Below are positions 24,914 through 32,677 of a stretch of DNA of 40,800 nt, piece after piece. The position numbers were made by a program, and so were the translations under genes. Source of the DNA: Corynebacterium sp. 13CS0277 (GTDB lineage Bacteria > Actinomycetota > Actinomycetes > Mycobacteriales > Mycobacteriaceae); assembly GCF_002994655.1 (NCBI RefSeq), contig NZ_PPDL01000026.1, positions 1 to 40,800 on the forward strand, given 5' to 3'. The notes under the pieces are model-generated. The model saw only the letters and a program-made list of their open reading frames with translations. It was not told the DNA's origin and searched no databases. Numbering within the stretch: the stretch's first letter is position 1; each line of letters opens with the position of its first letter.

Positions 24914-25468
24914 ATGTCGACCACTCTGCGCACCACCACCTTCGGCACCCGCACCTTCCAGCCGACCACCAGCTTCGTCGAGTACCACCGGGATGCGCAC
25001 CGCCCGGCGATCACCACCCCGCACCGCGAAGAGCCCCGCCTGTTTGCGGACGATCCTTTCCGCGCCCGCTTCGGCCTGCAGTTGCCGCCGGGCCTGCGGG
25101 AGGAAGCCCGCGGCATGGATTGGCGCACCTTTACCGCCACCTACTCCCCCACCGCGACCGTCGGAATCCGCCACCTGGAGTCCACCCGCCTGAAGATGGG
25201 CAAGTTCCGCTTCGAGGCGGACATCAACGGCTCCCACGAGCAGATCGTCGCCACCGGCCCCGTCAGCGCTTGCACCCACCTGCTGGCGAACGCTGGCCGC
25301 CGCGTCGAGATCCTCTCCTTCCACCAGTTCGACCTGTTCCAGGCGACCGTCACCTTCATCTTCACGGAGCACAACGGCACCACCGCCTGGGCGATGGGCT
25401 TCGGCCCGACCCGCGACCTGTCGGCCGCTGCCGCCCTGTCGAGCGCCGGGCAGCGCCTGCACGGCTAA
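24914..25468 (+). CDS. Stand-alone LeuA regulatory (allosteric) domain-like protein
   Basis: This 184-aa protein has a C-terminal half that follows the pattern of the LeuA dimer/regulatory domain of 2-isopropylmalate synthase. A strand (RFEADINGSHEQIVATG) is followed by GPVSACTHLLANAGRRVEILSFHQFDL, a strand with an acidic end (ATVTFIFTEHNG), and a final helix. In LeuA this domain binds leucine. The catalytic TIM barrel is absent, so it cannot be a synthase. ATG at 24914-24916 follows AAGGA by 9 bases. It stands alone between an M20 peptidase and a convergent ligase gene, with a strong shared terminator. It may sense leucine or a related 2-oxo or hydroxy acid, or form mixed dimers with LeuA-family enzymes. 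Neither can be decided here. Confidence 0.75.
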   Translation: MSTTLRTTTFGTRTFQPTTSFVEYHRDAHRPAITTPHREEPRLFADDPFRARFGLQLPPGLREEARGMDWRTFTATYSPTATVGIRHLESTRLKMGKFRFEADINGSHEQIVATGPVSACTHLLANAGRRVEILSFHQFDLFQATVTFIFTEHNGTTAWAMGFGPTRDLSAAAALSSAGQRLHG

Positions 25469-25490
25469 GCCAGACGCGCGGCCACACAGA

Positions 25491-25542
25491 ACACCCCGCG
25501 CCCCATCCGAGCACAGACTGTGCCGGGTGGGGCGCGGGGTGT
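25491..25542. terminator. Bidirectional terminator between convergent genes
   Basis: A perfect 15-bp inverted repeat (25491-25505 with 25528-25542) lies between the plus-strand LeuA-like gene and the minus-strand ligase gene. Only TT follows on the plus strand, so the stem strength carries the prediction. Confidence 0.8.
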
Positions 25543-25562
25543 TTCGCGTCTGTGACGGGGGT

Positions 25563-26699
25563 TTAGCGCTCGGTGCCGTCGATCTCGGCGCGCAGCTGAG
25601 CGACCGTGGCGTGGACGACGGCCGCCCAGTCGCCGGTGGCGGCGTGCAGGTCCCGCTGGCGGGCGAACCCGGGGCGGGTCTCGCGCAGGCGCCGCATGAG
25701 GTTCAGTTCCTCCACGCAGCCCAGATCCTGGGCCACAGGCTCCAGGCGCCCCACCCACTCCTCGAGGACGTCACCCACGAGGGCTTCGTTCGTGTCGGCG
25801 TCGGTGATGATGAGCGCCTCGTCGCCGTAGCGGGCTGCCCGCCACTTGTTCTCCACGTGATGCCAGTACGGCAGCTGCGGGGGGCGCCGCCCCGCGTCGA
25901 GCAGGCGGTCGAAGTAGACGACGGCGCAGTGCATGAACGCCACGAGGGCTGAGAGCTCCCACAGGGTGGTGGGCGCGTCACAGACCCGCACCTCGATGGT
26001 GCCGTGCTCGCAGGCGGGGCGAATATCGAAGTGCATGCTGCCGGTGTGGGACACCACCCCGGAGGCCTCCTGGTCGCGCATGAAGGACTCGTAGTCCGCC
26101 CAGGAGTCGAAGGCATAGGGAATGCCGGCGGTGGGGAGCTGCTGGTACAGCATCGAACGATTCGAGGCGTAGCCCGTGTCGTCGCCCATCCAGGCGGGGC
26201 TGGACGCCGAGTACGCCAGCATCACCGGCATGAGCGTCATCAGCCCATCAATGATCGGCCACACGCGCTCCTTGTCCCGCACCCCGACGTGGACGTGCAG
26301 GCCCCAGATGAGCATCTGCTTGCCCCAGTACTGGGTGCGCTCCAGGATCTCTGCGTAGTGCGGCTTCGTGGATAAAGGCTGGGTGCGGAAGTCGGTCGTG
26401 GGGTGCGACCCGGAGGTCCACAGCGCGACCCCCATGCGGGCCGCCTCCTCCTCGAGCGCCCGGTGGGCGGTGCGGATATCGCGCACCGCGTCGCCGGCAG
26501 TGTCGCAGACGCCGGTGACGATCTCGATGGTGTTGGCGAGGAACTCTTTTTCCAGCCGCACCGGCAGCCCCTGGGCGGCAACGGTGTCGATGAGTTCCTC
26601 GGCGCGGGGCACAAGGTCGCCTGTGGCAGGGTCGACAAGGGCGAGTTCCCACTCCACGCCGAGGGTGGGGCGGGGCGAACCAGTGAACATCTGCGGCAC
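25563..26699 (-). CDS. YbdK-family carboxylate-amine ligase (glutamate-cysteine ligase 2 type)
   Basis: This 378-aa protein matches the GCS2 family: GVEWELALVDP near the start, KEFLANTIEIVTGVC, the SGSHPTTDF segment, YWGKQMLIWGLHVHVGV with its His pair, and SMHFDIRPACEHGTIEVRVCDAPTT. These form the ATP- and glutamate-binding core of ATP-dependent carboxylate-amine ligases. Members can make gamma-glutamylcysteine weakly, but the true substrate in actinobacteria is often unknown. The GTG start at 26697-26699 is chosen because AAAAGG lies 8 bases upstream; an in-frame upstream codon at 26726 would add nine residues without a ribosome site. It is convergent with the LeuA-like gene and downstream of the LytR_C gene on the same strand. 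Confidence 0.92.
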   Translation of the reverse strand: MPQMFTGSPRPTLGVEWELALVDPATGDLVPRAEELIDTVAAQGLPVRLEKEFLANTIEIVTGVCDTAGDAVRDIRTAHRALEEEAARMGVALWTSGSHPTTDFRTQPLSTKPHYAEILERTQYWGKQMLIWGLHVHVGVRDKERVWPIIDGLMTLMPVMLAYSASSPAWMGDDTGYASNRSMLYQQLPTAGIPYAFDSWADYESFMRDQEASGVVSHTGSMHFDIRPACEHGTIEVRVCDAPTTLWELSALVAFMHCAVVYFDRLLDAGRRPPQLPYWHHVENKWRAARYGDEALIITDADTNEALVGDVLEEWVGRLEPVAQDLGCVEELNLMRRLRETRPGFARQRDLHAATGDWAAVVHATVAQLRAEIDGTER

Positions 26700-26886
26700 G
26701 GGATTGACCTTTTCTCTCCGACACAAATGATGTCAGGCTGAACTTTAAAACACCCCAGTGGTGTGGCCCAAGTATCACTCACCCCCGCACGCCGGCGGGC
26801 CGCCACCTGTACGGCCACGCCCCGCGCGGTTCCCCCTGCGCAGTTAGGGGATCAGCAGCTGTGCAGCCCACGCGCATGACACACGT

Positions 26887-26918
26887 CTGCCCCACGACCC
26901 TGATGGGCGGTGGGGCAG
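26887..26918 (-). terminator. Possible terminator after the LytR_C gene
   Basis: A perfect 9-bp inverted repeat CTGCCCCAC/GTGGGGCAG with a 14-base loop lies about 25 bases after the stop codon at 26942. No T run follows on the minus strand. Confidence 0.5.
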
Positions 26919-26941
26919 CGAGGCGCGAAGGAGGCGGCGGC

Positions 26942-27571
26942 TTAGCGGGCCATGTCCTGGGTGAGGATGAGCAGCACGCCGGCGGGCACCTCGCCGAGAT
27001 CGGCGGGGCGGGGCTCGGCGGTGATGTTGAGGCTGCGGGCCAGGGTCTTGGCGGTCGCTTCCTCCACCGCGTTGCCCGGGGTGTAGAGCACCACACTGTG
27101 CGGGAAGGTGCCGTCGGCGTAGTTGCCGACCTCGGCGACGGCGAAGGTGCCGCGGATACGGTCAGCGACGTCCGCCGCCAGACCCTGGTAAGTGGAGTTG
27201 TTGAGCACAACGACGGGCGCGTTGGTGGGCACGCCGGCGGCGGGGGCCTGGTTGTCCTGCGCCGGGGCGGCTGCGCCGCGCGCGGGCGCGGGCGCCGGTG
27301 CCGCGGCGTCCTGGGGCGCGTCCGCGTCGCCCGCGGCCGGAGCCGCGGGGGCGGGCTGCTGCTGGCCGGCGGCGGGCTGCGCGGCGGGCTGTGCCTGGCT
27401 GGTCGCCGCGGCTTGGGGGGTGTCGTCACTGCGGGTGAGCGACCACACGCCCCAGGCGATGAGGAGGACGGCGACGGCAAGGAGGATCATGGCGAGCCCG
27501 CGCAGGGGGACGGCCGGCGGGGCGGCGTCGGCTGCGGGCGTCGTGGTGCGGGCGTCGTTGGGTTCAGTCAC
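26942..27571 (-). CDS. Membrane-anchored LytR_C-domain protein
   Basis: This 209-aa protein has a short cytoplasmic N-terminus, one transmembrane helix at about 25-45 (GLAMILLAVAVLLIAWGVWSL without a cleavage site), an Ala/Pro/Gln-rich extracellular linker (50-115) and a C-terminal LytR_C domain (about 118-209). The domain is marked by VVVLNNSTYQGLAADVADRI and VGNYADGTFPHSVVLYTPG. LytR_C domains occur on LytR-CpsA-Psr ligases and on small anchored proteins near the cell wall. The catalytic LCP domain is absent, so this one is probably an accessory wall protein. The GTG start at 27569-27571 has no ribosome site, but TATGCT lies 7 bases before it, fitting a leaderless mRNA. It lies 39 bases downstream of the DUF3263 gene. 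Confidence 0.85.
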   Translation of the reverse strand: MTEPNDARTTTPAADAAPPAVPLRGLAMILLAVAVLLIAWGVWSLTRSDDTPQAAATSQAQPAAQPAAGQQQPAPAAPAAGDADAPQDAAAPAPAPARGAAAPAQDNQAPAAGVPTNAPVVVLNNSTYQGLAADVADRIRGTFAVAEVGNYADGTFPHSVVLYTPGNAVEEATAKTLARSLNITAEPRPADLGEVPAGVLLILTQDMAR

Positions 27572-27610
27572 GCGTCAGAGCATACCGCCCCACACGACAC
27601 ACGCGCCACT

Positions 27611-27844
27611 CTAGTCACAGCCGAGCTGGGCTTTTCTCATTCTGTCGAGTCGCGCCACCAGCTGCGGGCTGTGCTCCCACGCCGCCGGAGTATCCAGCAG
27701 GGCGTTGAGCTTCTGGTAATACCGCGTCGGCTTCATCCCCAACTCCCGCACAATCGCCTCATCCCGGGCACCCACATGGCGGGGCGCGCGGGCCGCGAAC
27801 TCGAGGATCGCGATCTCCGCCGGCGATAAGGGGGTGGTGCTCAT
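27611..27844 (-). CDS. DUF3263 family protein
   Basis: This 77-aa protein begins [21 protein letters not shown] and continues with [14 protein letters not shown], the pattern of the small actinobacterial DUF3263 family. Its helical make-up resembles a winged-helix DNA-binding domain, although function is not established. It is transcribed divergently from def with only 18 bases between the two start codons. On the minus strand TAATCT lies 6 bases before the ATG, implying a leaderless transcript. The LytR_C gene follows 39 bases downstream, a pairing common in this genus. Confidence 0.88.
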   Translation of the reverse strand: MSTTPLSPAEIAILEFAARAPRHVGARDEAIVRELGMKPTRYYQKLNALLDTPAAWEHSPQLVARLDRMRKAQLGCD

Positions 27845-27862
27845 GGCCTAAGATTAGCGTCC
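27845..27862. promoter_or_regulatory. 18-base divergent promoter gap
   Basis: The whole gap between the DUF3263 and def start codons is 18 bases. It contains TAAGAT (27849-27854) reading toward def and, overlapping it, TAATCT (27851-27856 complement) reading toward DUF3263. Both are at leaderless spacing, and the two promoters should exclude each other. Confidence 0.5.
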
Positions 27863-28486
27863 ATGACCATCCGCCCCGTTGTAGTCCACGGCGACCCGGT
27901 ATTGCACCAGCCCACCGCCCCCGTCACCAGCTTCGACGACGACCTCCGCCAGCTCGTCACCGACATGTACGACACCATGGACGCCGCCCACGGCGTCGGC
28001 CTCGCCGCCAACCAGATCGGGGCGGGCTTGCGCGTCTTCGTCTACGACTGCCCCGACGTCGAAGGCCCGGACGGGCAGATCAAGAGCGAGGCCGAGATCG
28101 CCGCCCAGGGCGGGCCGAACCGCCGCGGCGTTGTCATCAACCCCGTGCTGGAGACCTCCACCATCCCGGAAACGATGCCCGCCGACGACGGCTCCGAGGA
28201 CGAAGGCTGCCTGTCGGTCCCCGGCTACTCCTTCCCCACCGGCCGCGCCGACTGGGCCAAAGTCACCGGCGTCGACGTCGACGGCAACCCCATCGAGGTC
28301 GAAGGCTACGGCTTCTTCGCCCGCTGCCTCCAGCACGAAACTGGGCACCTCGACGGGTTCGTCTATACCGACACCCTCCTCGGGCGGTGGAAGCGCATGG
28401 CGAAGAAAGAAATCAAACGCAACGGCTGGGTGGAGGCCGGCCACACCTGGATGCCCGGCGTCGACCCCGATCCTTTCGCCGACTAA
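27863..28486 (+). CDS. def: Peptide deformylase
   Basis: This 207-aa protein removes the formyl group from the N-terminal Met of nascent proteins. All three family motifs are intact: GVGLAANQ (44-51), EGCLS (114-118, with the metal-binding Cys) and QHETGH (157-162, HExxH giving two metal ligands and the catalytic Glu). An insertion-bearing central region and a C-terminal extension ending VDPDPFAD are typical of actinobacterial enzymes. The ATG at 27863 has no ribosome site, fitting the leaderless promoter described for the gap. It is the first gene of a tight four-gene run. Its stop overlaps the next start (TAATG). Confidence 0.97.
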   Translation: MTIRPVVVHGDPVLHQPTAPVTSFDDDLRQLVTDMYDTMDAAHGVGLAANQIGAGLRVFVYDCPDVEGPDGQIKSEAEIAAQGGPNRRGVVINPVLETSTIPETMPADDGSEDEGCLSVPGYSFPTGRADWAKVTGVDVDGNPIEVEGYGFFARCLQHETGHLDGFVYTDTLLGRWKRMAKKEIKRNGWVEAGHTWMPGVDPDPFAD

Positions 28487-29475
28487 TGCCCCGCCCCACC
28501 ACCCCTGCGATCGGCGACCGGGTCATCGTCCGCCGCCGGCTCCCCGACACGCCCGGGCACCTCACCGACGTCATCGGCCACGTCGTCGCCCTTGCCCCAC
28601 TGACCGTGCGGCCGCAGTCGGTGGGCGGCATGGTGTCCACCGCCGACCCCATCGTCATCCCGGACAACCTCATCGTCGTCTGCCGGGTCCTGCCGCCCCG
28701 CACCGTCCGCAATAGCGACATCCGCGCCATCGAATGCGCCACCGCCGCCTCCTTCCCCGGCATCGAGCACACCTGGGTGGGGTCCTGGCTGCTCCGGGCC
28801 GGCGACGGGGTGACGGAACGCTCCAACTCGGCCGCGCCCCTCGGCCCCAGCGCCCTGTTCGACCCCGTCCCCATCGCCGAGATCGAGGAGTTCTACGCCG
28901 CCCACCAACTGCCCACCCGGCTGCTGCTGCCCGACCGCATCGGGCGCGCCGCGGAACGCATCGTCGCCCAACCCGGCTGGCGCACAGGGCCCGACATCCT
29001 CGTCCTCACCGCCGACCTCGACGGGCACGCCACGGACAGCACCCCACCCCTGCCGGAGGGATTCGCGTTCACCGTCGACGACCAGCCGGACGAGGACTGG
29101 CTGGCGATGTACCACTTCCGCGGCACCACCCTGCCCCGCCAGGCACTGAACTTGCTGCGGGACCAGATCGACGGCCGCATGGGCTTCGCCCGCCTCACCC
29201 ACCACGGCGACACCGTCGCCATCACCCGCGCCACCCTCACCGAATCCCCCGACGGGCGCCAGTGGCTCGGCTACTCCGCCGTCGAAGTCGCGCCCGAATG
29301 GCGGCGCCGCGGCCTCGGCACCCAGGTCGGCGCCCTCGTCCAAGACTGGGGTGCCGCCCACGGGGCGGGGCAGGCCTACCTCCAGGTCGTGGAATCCAAC
29401 ACCGCCGGCCGGGCCCTCTACAACCGGCTCGGATTCGTCGAACACCACAGGCACCGCTACGCGTTTAAGGTGTAA
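28486..29475 (+). CDS. GNAT acetyltransferase, probable N-acetylglutamate synthase
   Basis: This 329-aa protein has an N-terminal domain of about 70 residues with a small beta-barrel look (GDRVIVRRRLPD...GHLTDVIGHVVAL), followed by GNAT sequence. The C-terminal acetyl-CoA-binding signature is clear: VEVAPEWRRRGLGTQVGALVQDWGAAHGAGQAYLQVVESNTAGRALYNRLGF. This two-part arrangement next to xthA matches what I recall of C. glutamicum Cg3035, reported as a novel type of N-acetylglutamate synthase acting at the first step of arginine synthesis. ATG at 28486 overlaps the def stop codon, so translation is coupled. The acetyltransferase assignment is firm. The substrate is by synteny. Confidence 0.8.
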   Translation: MPRPTTPAIGDRVIVRRRLPDTPGHLTDVIGHVVALAPLTVRPQSVGGMVSTADPIVIPDNLIVVCRVLPPRTVRNSDIRAIECATAASFPGIEHTWVGSWLLRAGDGVTERSNSAAPLGPSALFDPVPIAEIEEFYAAHQLPTRLLLPDRIGRAAERIVAQPGWRTGPDILVLTADLDGHATDSTPPLPEGFAFTVDDQPDEDWLAMYHFRGTTLPRQALNLLRDQIDGRMGFARLTHHGDTVAITRATLTESPDGRQWLGYSAVEVAPEWRRRGLGTQVGALVQDWGAAHGAGQAYLQVVESNTAGRALYNRLGFVEHHRHRYAFKV

Positions 29476-29478
29476 GGC

Positions 29479-30303
29479 ATGAAAATTGCCACCTTCAACG
29501 TGAACTCGGTCCGCGCCCGCGTGGACCGAGTCGTGGGCCTGCTGGAACGCCACGACCTCGACGTGCTCGCCCTGCAGGAAACGAAAGCCTCGGATGCGAC
29601 GTTCCCCGCCGAGCAGTTCCAGGCCCTCGGCTACGAGGTGGCACACGTCGGCACCGGCCAATGGAACGGGGTGGCACTGCTGTCCCGGGTGGGGTTGGCT
29701 GATGTTGCCGACCACTTCCCCGGGCAGCCCGGCTTCCACAAAGACCCCACAGCACCCCAGGACATCGAACCCCGCTGCGTGGCCGCCACCTGCAACGGGG
29801 TGCGCATCATGAGCCTGTACGTGCCCAACGGGCGGGAGATCACCGACCGGCACTACGACTACAAACTCCGCTGGTTGGACGTGCTCGCCCACGCCGTCGC
29901 CGACCACCACCGCACCACCCCAGAGGTGCCGCTGCTGCTCGTCGGCGACTTCAACATCGCCCCCCGCGACGAGGACGTGTGGTCCATGGCATTCTTCCGC
30001 GGCAAAACCCACGTCACCTTCCCCGAACGCGCCGCCTTCGACGCGCTCCTCGATGCCGGCCTCATAGAGGTCACCCGCCCCCACACCCCCGGCGAGTTCA
30101 CCTACTTCGACTACACCGCCGGCCGCTTCCCCAAGAGGGAAGGGATGCGCATCGACTTCCAGCTCGCCAGCCCCCGGCTCGCATCCACCGTCCAGTCCGT
30201 CACCATCGACATCGGCGAACGCGCCGGCAAGGGCGCCTCCGACCACCTGCCCGTCATCGTCTCCTACGGCTACCCCACCACCAGCGACGAGGACCTGCGA
30301 TGA
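29479..30303 (+). CDS. xthA: Exodeoxyribonuclease III / AP endonuclease
   Basis: This 274-aa protein of normal family length cuts DNA at abasic sites and degrades 3' ends in base excision repair. Motifs in order are FNVNSVRARVD (metal-side Asn), LQETK (catalytic Glu34), SLYVPNGRE, GDFNIAPRDEDVW, and the final GASDHLPV with the catalytic His. The start lies 3 bases after the acetyltransferase stop, and the stop overlaps the cls start (ATGA). It has no signal peptide. The genomic pairing with the acetyltransferase gene matches the arrangement I recall in C. glutamicum. Confidence 0.97.
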   Translation: MKIATFNVNSVRARVDRVVGLLERHDLDVLALQETKASDATFPAEQFQALGYEVAHVGTGQWNGVALLSRVGLADVADHFPGQPGFHKDPTAPQDIEPRCVAATCNGVRIMSLYVPNGREITDRHYDYKLRWLDVLAHAVADHHRTTPEVPLLLVGDFNIAPRDEDVWSMAFFRGKTHVTFPERAAFDALLDAGLIEVTRPHTPGEFTYFDYTAGRFPKREGMRIDFQLASPRLASTVQSVTIDIGERAGKGASDHLPVIVSYGYPTTSDEDLR

Positions 30304-31808
30304 TCGACGCACTGGTGGCGCTGCTGCACAACACGGACCTGAAAATCATCGGCCTCACCGTCGACTACACCATCAAAGCGCTGGCCATCGGCTTCGTGCC
30401 CGAAGGCCGCCGCCCCTCCTCCTCCATGGCGTGGCTGCTGGCGATTTTGCTGATCCCCGTCATCGGGTTCCCCCTCTACCTGCTCATGGGGTCGACGTAC
30501 ATCAACCGCCGACGCCACCGCATCCAGAAGGAAGCCTACGACCTCATCTCCGGCGCGCAGGCCAACCAGCCCGACTGCCCCCACGGCGCCACCCTGTCCC
30601 CCGAGCTGCTGTCCATTGCGCGGATGAACCGCAAACTCACCGGCTTCCCCGCCTTCACCGGCACCCTCGTGGGCTTCTACCCCCACTACGAGGACTCCTT
30701 CCGGCAGCTCGCCCGCGCCATCGACTCCGCCCGCGACTTCGTCCACGTGGAGATCTACATCGTCGCCTGGGACGACACCACCGACATCGTCTTCGAGGCC
30801 CTCGCCCGCGCCCGCCAGCGGGGCGTGACCGTCCGGCTCCTCGTCGACCAGGTCGGCTCCTGGAAGTACCCCGGCTACATTCACCTCGGCAAAAAACTCA
30901 ACGCCATCGGCGTCGACTGGCGGCTCATGCTCCCCCTGGCGCCGTGGCGCTGGCGTTTCCGCCGCCCCGACCTGCGCAACCACCGCAAAATGGTCATCAT
31001 CGACGGCGAAGTCGGCTTCATCGGATCCCAGAACCTCATCGACTCCTCCTACCTGTCGAAGAAGAACCTCGCCTGTGGCCGCCACTGGGTGGACGTCATG
31101 GTGGAAATCACCGGCCCCGTCGTCACCTCCATGAACACCGTCTTCGCGATCGACTGGTACCAGGAATCCGACGAAATCATCACCGAATTCCGCGACCTGG
31201 AAAACCCGCAGCTGCCCGAACGGGGCGAAGACAACCCCCAAAAAGTCAACGTGTTCCAACTGGTGCCCTCCGGGCCCGGCTTCAAAGCCGAACCCAACCT
31301 GCGGATGTTCAACGCCGCCGTGCACCACGCCAAGAAGCACCTCATCATCTGCTCCCCCTACTTCATCCCCGACGAATCCCTCCTCGAAGCCGTCACCTCC
31401 GCCTGCTACCGGGACGTCCGCGTCGACCTCCTCGTCAACGAGAAAGCCGACCAGTTCATGGTCGGCCACGCCCAATCCTCCTACTACACCGCGCTGCTGG
31501 AAGCCGGGGTGCACATCCACCTCTACCCCGCCCCCGACATCCTCCACACCAAGTTCCTCGTCGCCGACCCCGACGGCGACGACCCCATCGCCATCGTCGG
31601 CTCCAGCAACCTCGACATGCGCTCCTTCGGCCTCAACTACGAGTCCAGCCTCTTCACCGCCCGCGGCGTCCTCACCGACCAGCTGGGCGCCCTGGGGCGC
31701 GAATACATGGCCGCCTCCCGGGAACTCACCCTGGAGGAGTGGAACACCCGCCCCCTCCGGCGCCGCTACATCGACAACGTCATGCGGCTGACCTCCGCGC
31801 TGCAGTAG
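30300..31808 (+). CDS. cls: Cardiolipin synthase (phospholipase D family)
   Basis: This 502-aa membrane protein condenses two phosphatidylglycerols, or a CDP-diacylglycerol-type donor, into cardiolipin. The N-terminus has two hydrophobic segments (about 15-35 and 43-65). Two PLD catalytic motifs follow: HRKMVIIDGEVGFIGSQN, and HTKFLVAD spaced by a four-residue insertion (PDGD) before IVGSSNLD. The second motif normally has a shorter spacer, so the enzyme has a slightly enlarged loop there. ATG at 30300-30302 overlaps the xthA stop. A strong bidirectional terminator follows. It closes the def-GNAT-xthA-cls run. Confidence 0.94.
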   Translation: MIDALVALLHNTDLKIIGLTVDYTIKALAIGFVPEGRRPSSSMAWLLAILLIPVIGFPLYLLMGSTYINRRRHRIQKEAYDLISGAQANQPDCPHGATLSPELLSIARMNRKLTGFPAFTGTLVGFYPHYEDSFRQLARAIDSARDFVHVEIYIVAWDDTTDIVFEALARARQRGVTVRLLVDQVGSWKYPGYIHLGKKLNAIGVDWRLMLPLAPWRWRFRRPDLRNHRKMVIIDGEVGFIGSQNLIDSSYLSKKNLACGRHWVDVMVEITGPVVTSMNTVFAIDWYQESDEIITEFRDLENPQLPERGEDNPQKVNVFQLVPSGPGFKAEPNLRMFNAAVHHAKKHLIICSPYFIPDESLLEAVTSACYRDVRVDLLVNEKADQFMVGHAQSSYYTALLEAGVHIHLYPAPDILHTKFLVADPDGDDPIAIVGSSNLDMRSFGLNYESSLFTARGVLTDQLGALGREYMAASRELTLEEWNTRPLRRRYIDNVMRLTSALQ

Positions 31809-31824
31809 GCGCACACAAACACAC

Positions 31825-31870
31825 AAAAAAGGAAGAAGAGCCGGGTGCCCAGCTCTTCTTCCTCTTCTTT
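31825..31870. terminator. Bidirectional terminator after cls and the ABC permease
   Basis: GGAAGAAGAGC (31831-31841) pairs perfectly with GCTCTTCTTCC (31852-31862). An A run precedes it (25-30) and a T-rich run follows, giving intrinsic termination on both strands. Confidence 0.9.
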
Positions 31871-31912
31871 ATCCCCACACCCACTGTGGCGGGGTGCGGG
31901 GCGGGTGACGTG

Positions 31913-32677
31913 TTAGACGTCGCGGGTGCGGACCACCACGCAGCCCAGCACGAACAGGGCCGCCGACCACACCACAAAAATCCACAGGCCGGCGGTCGCC
32001 GACTCGAAGTGCGTGTTATACGGGCGGCCATTCATGAACGCGGTGAAGTTCATAAACGGCAGCCACTGCGCCACCTTCACCCCAATCTTCGGGATGAACA
32101 TCACCAGGTTCTCCATGACGGCGAACCACAGGATCATCAGGCTCGACGCGCCCGCGGTCTGCCGGATGAGGGCGCCCACACCCACACAGAACGGTGCGAG
32201 CAGAGCCGCCAGCAGCGGCAGCACCCACAGGATGCGCTGCACAGCATCATCACCCGCAATGGTGACGGAGTCGGCGTAGTCGCCGGCGCACAGCTTCATC
32301 GTCACGATCGACACAAACAGGGTGATCTCCGTGAGGATCGCACCAATGATGGCGTAGTTGACGGCCTTCGCGACGAGCACCCACACGCGGCGGGGCGTGG
32401 CGAGGAACGTCGACAGGGCCAGGTCGTGCCGGTACTCGGACGTCACCGACATGAGCATGCCGATGATGAGCACGATGAACCCGACGGAGCTCACCGCGTT
32501 GACCGCATCCAAGGCACTGAGTTTGAAGTTCCCCGTGTCGCCGGCGAGCTGCACGGTGCCGATGACGGTGAGGGCGTTGATGAGGGCGCACAGGCCCACC
32601 ATGATGGCGGAAATCCACCAGAAGGACTTCGTGGAGCGCAGCTTCGTCCACTCGGACAGCATGAGTCGGAAGAACAT
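31913..32677 (-). CDS. ABC-2 type transporter permease
   Basis: This 254-aa protein starts MFFRLMLSEWTKLRSTKSFWW, a typical opening of ABC-2 permeases (an amphipathic helix before TM1), and has about six transmembrane segments ending in VVRTRDV. It should form the membrane channel for the ATPase encoded directly upstream, whose TAA stop abuts this ATG. Exporters of this class handle lipids, drugs or peptides, or confer immunity. The cargo is not evident. It is convergent with cls. Confidence 0.9.
   Translation of the reverse strand: MFFRLMLSEWTKLRSTKSFWWISAIMVGLCALINALTVIGTVQLAGDTGNFKLSALDAVNAVSSVGFIVLIIGMLMSVTSEYRHDLALSTFLATPRRVWVLVAKAVNYAIIGAILTEITLFVSIVTMKLCAGDYADSVTIAGDDAVQRILWVLPLLAALLAPFCVGVGALIRQTAGASSLMILWFAVMENLVMFIPKIGVKVAQWLPFMNFTAFMNGRPYNTHFESATAGLWIFVVWSAALFVLGCVVVRTRDV

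Noticed and set aside
28463..28486. DPFAD at the end of peptide deformylase as another copy of the block's motif
   Set aside because: Actinobacterial deformylases commonly end in a similar DPF sequence, so this is family background. It also warns that the motif alone is not proof of a shared partner.
28483..31826. Two minus-strand frames of over 500 codons opposite the acetyltransferase, xthA and cls genes
   Set aside because: They are Gly/Val/Asp-rich shadow translations, while the plus-strand genes have complete catalytic motifs.
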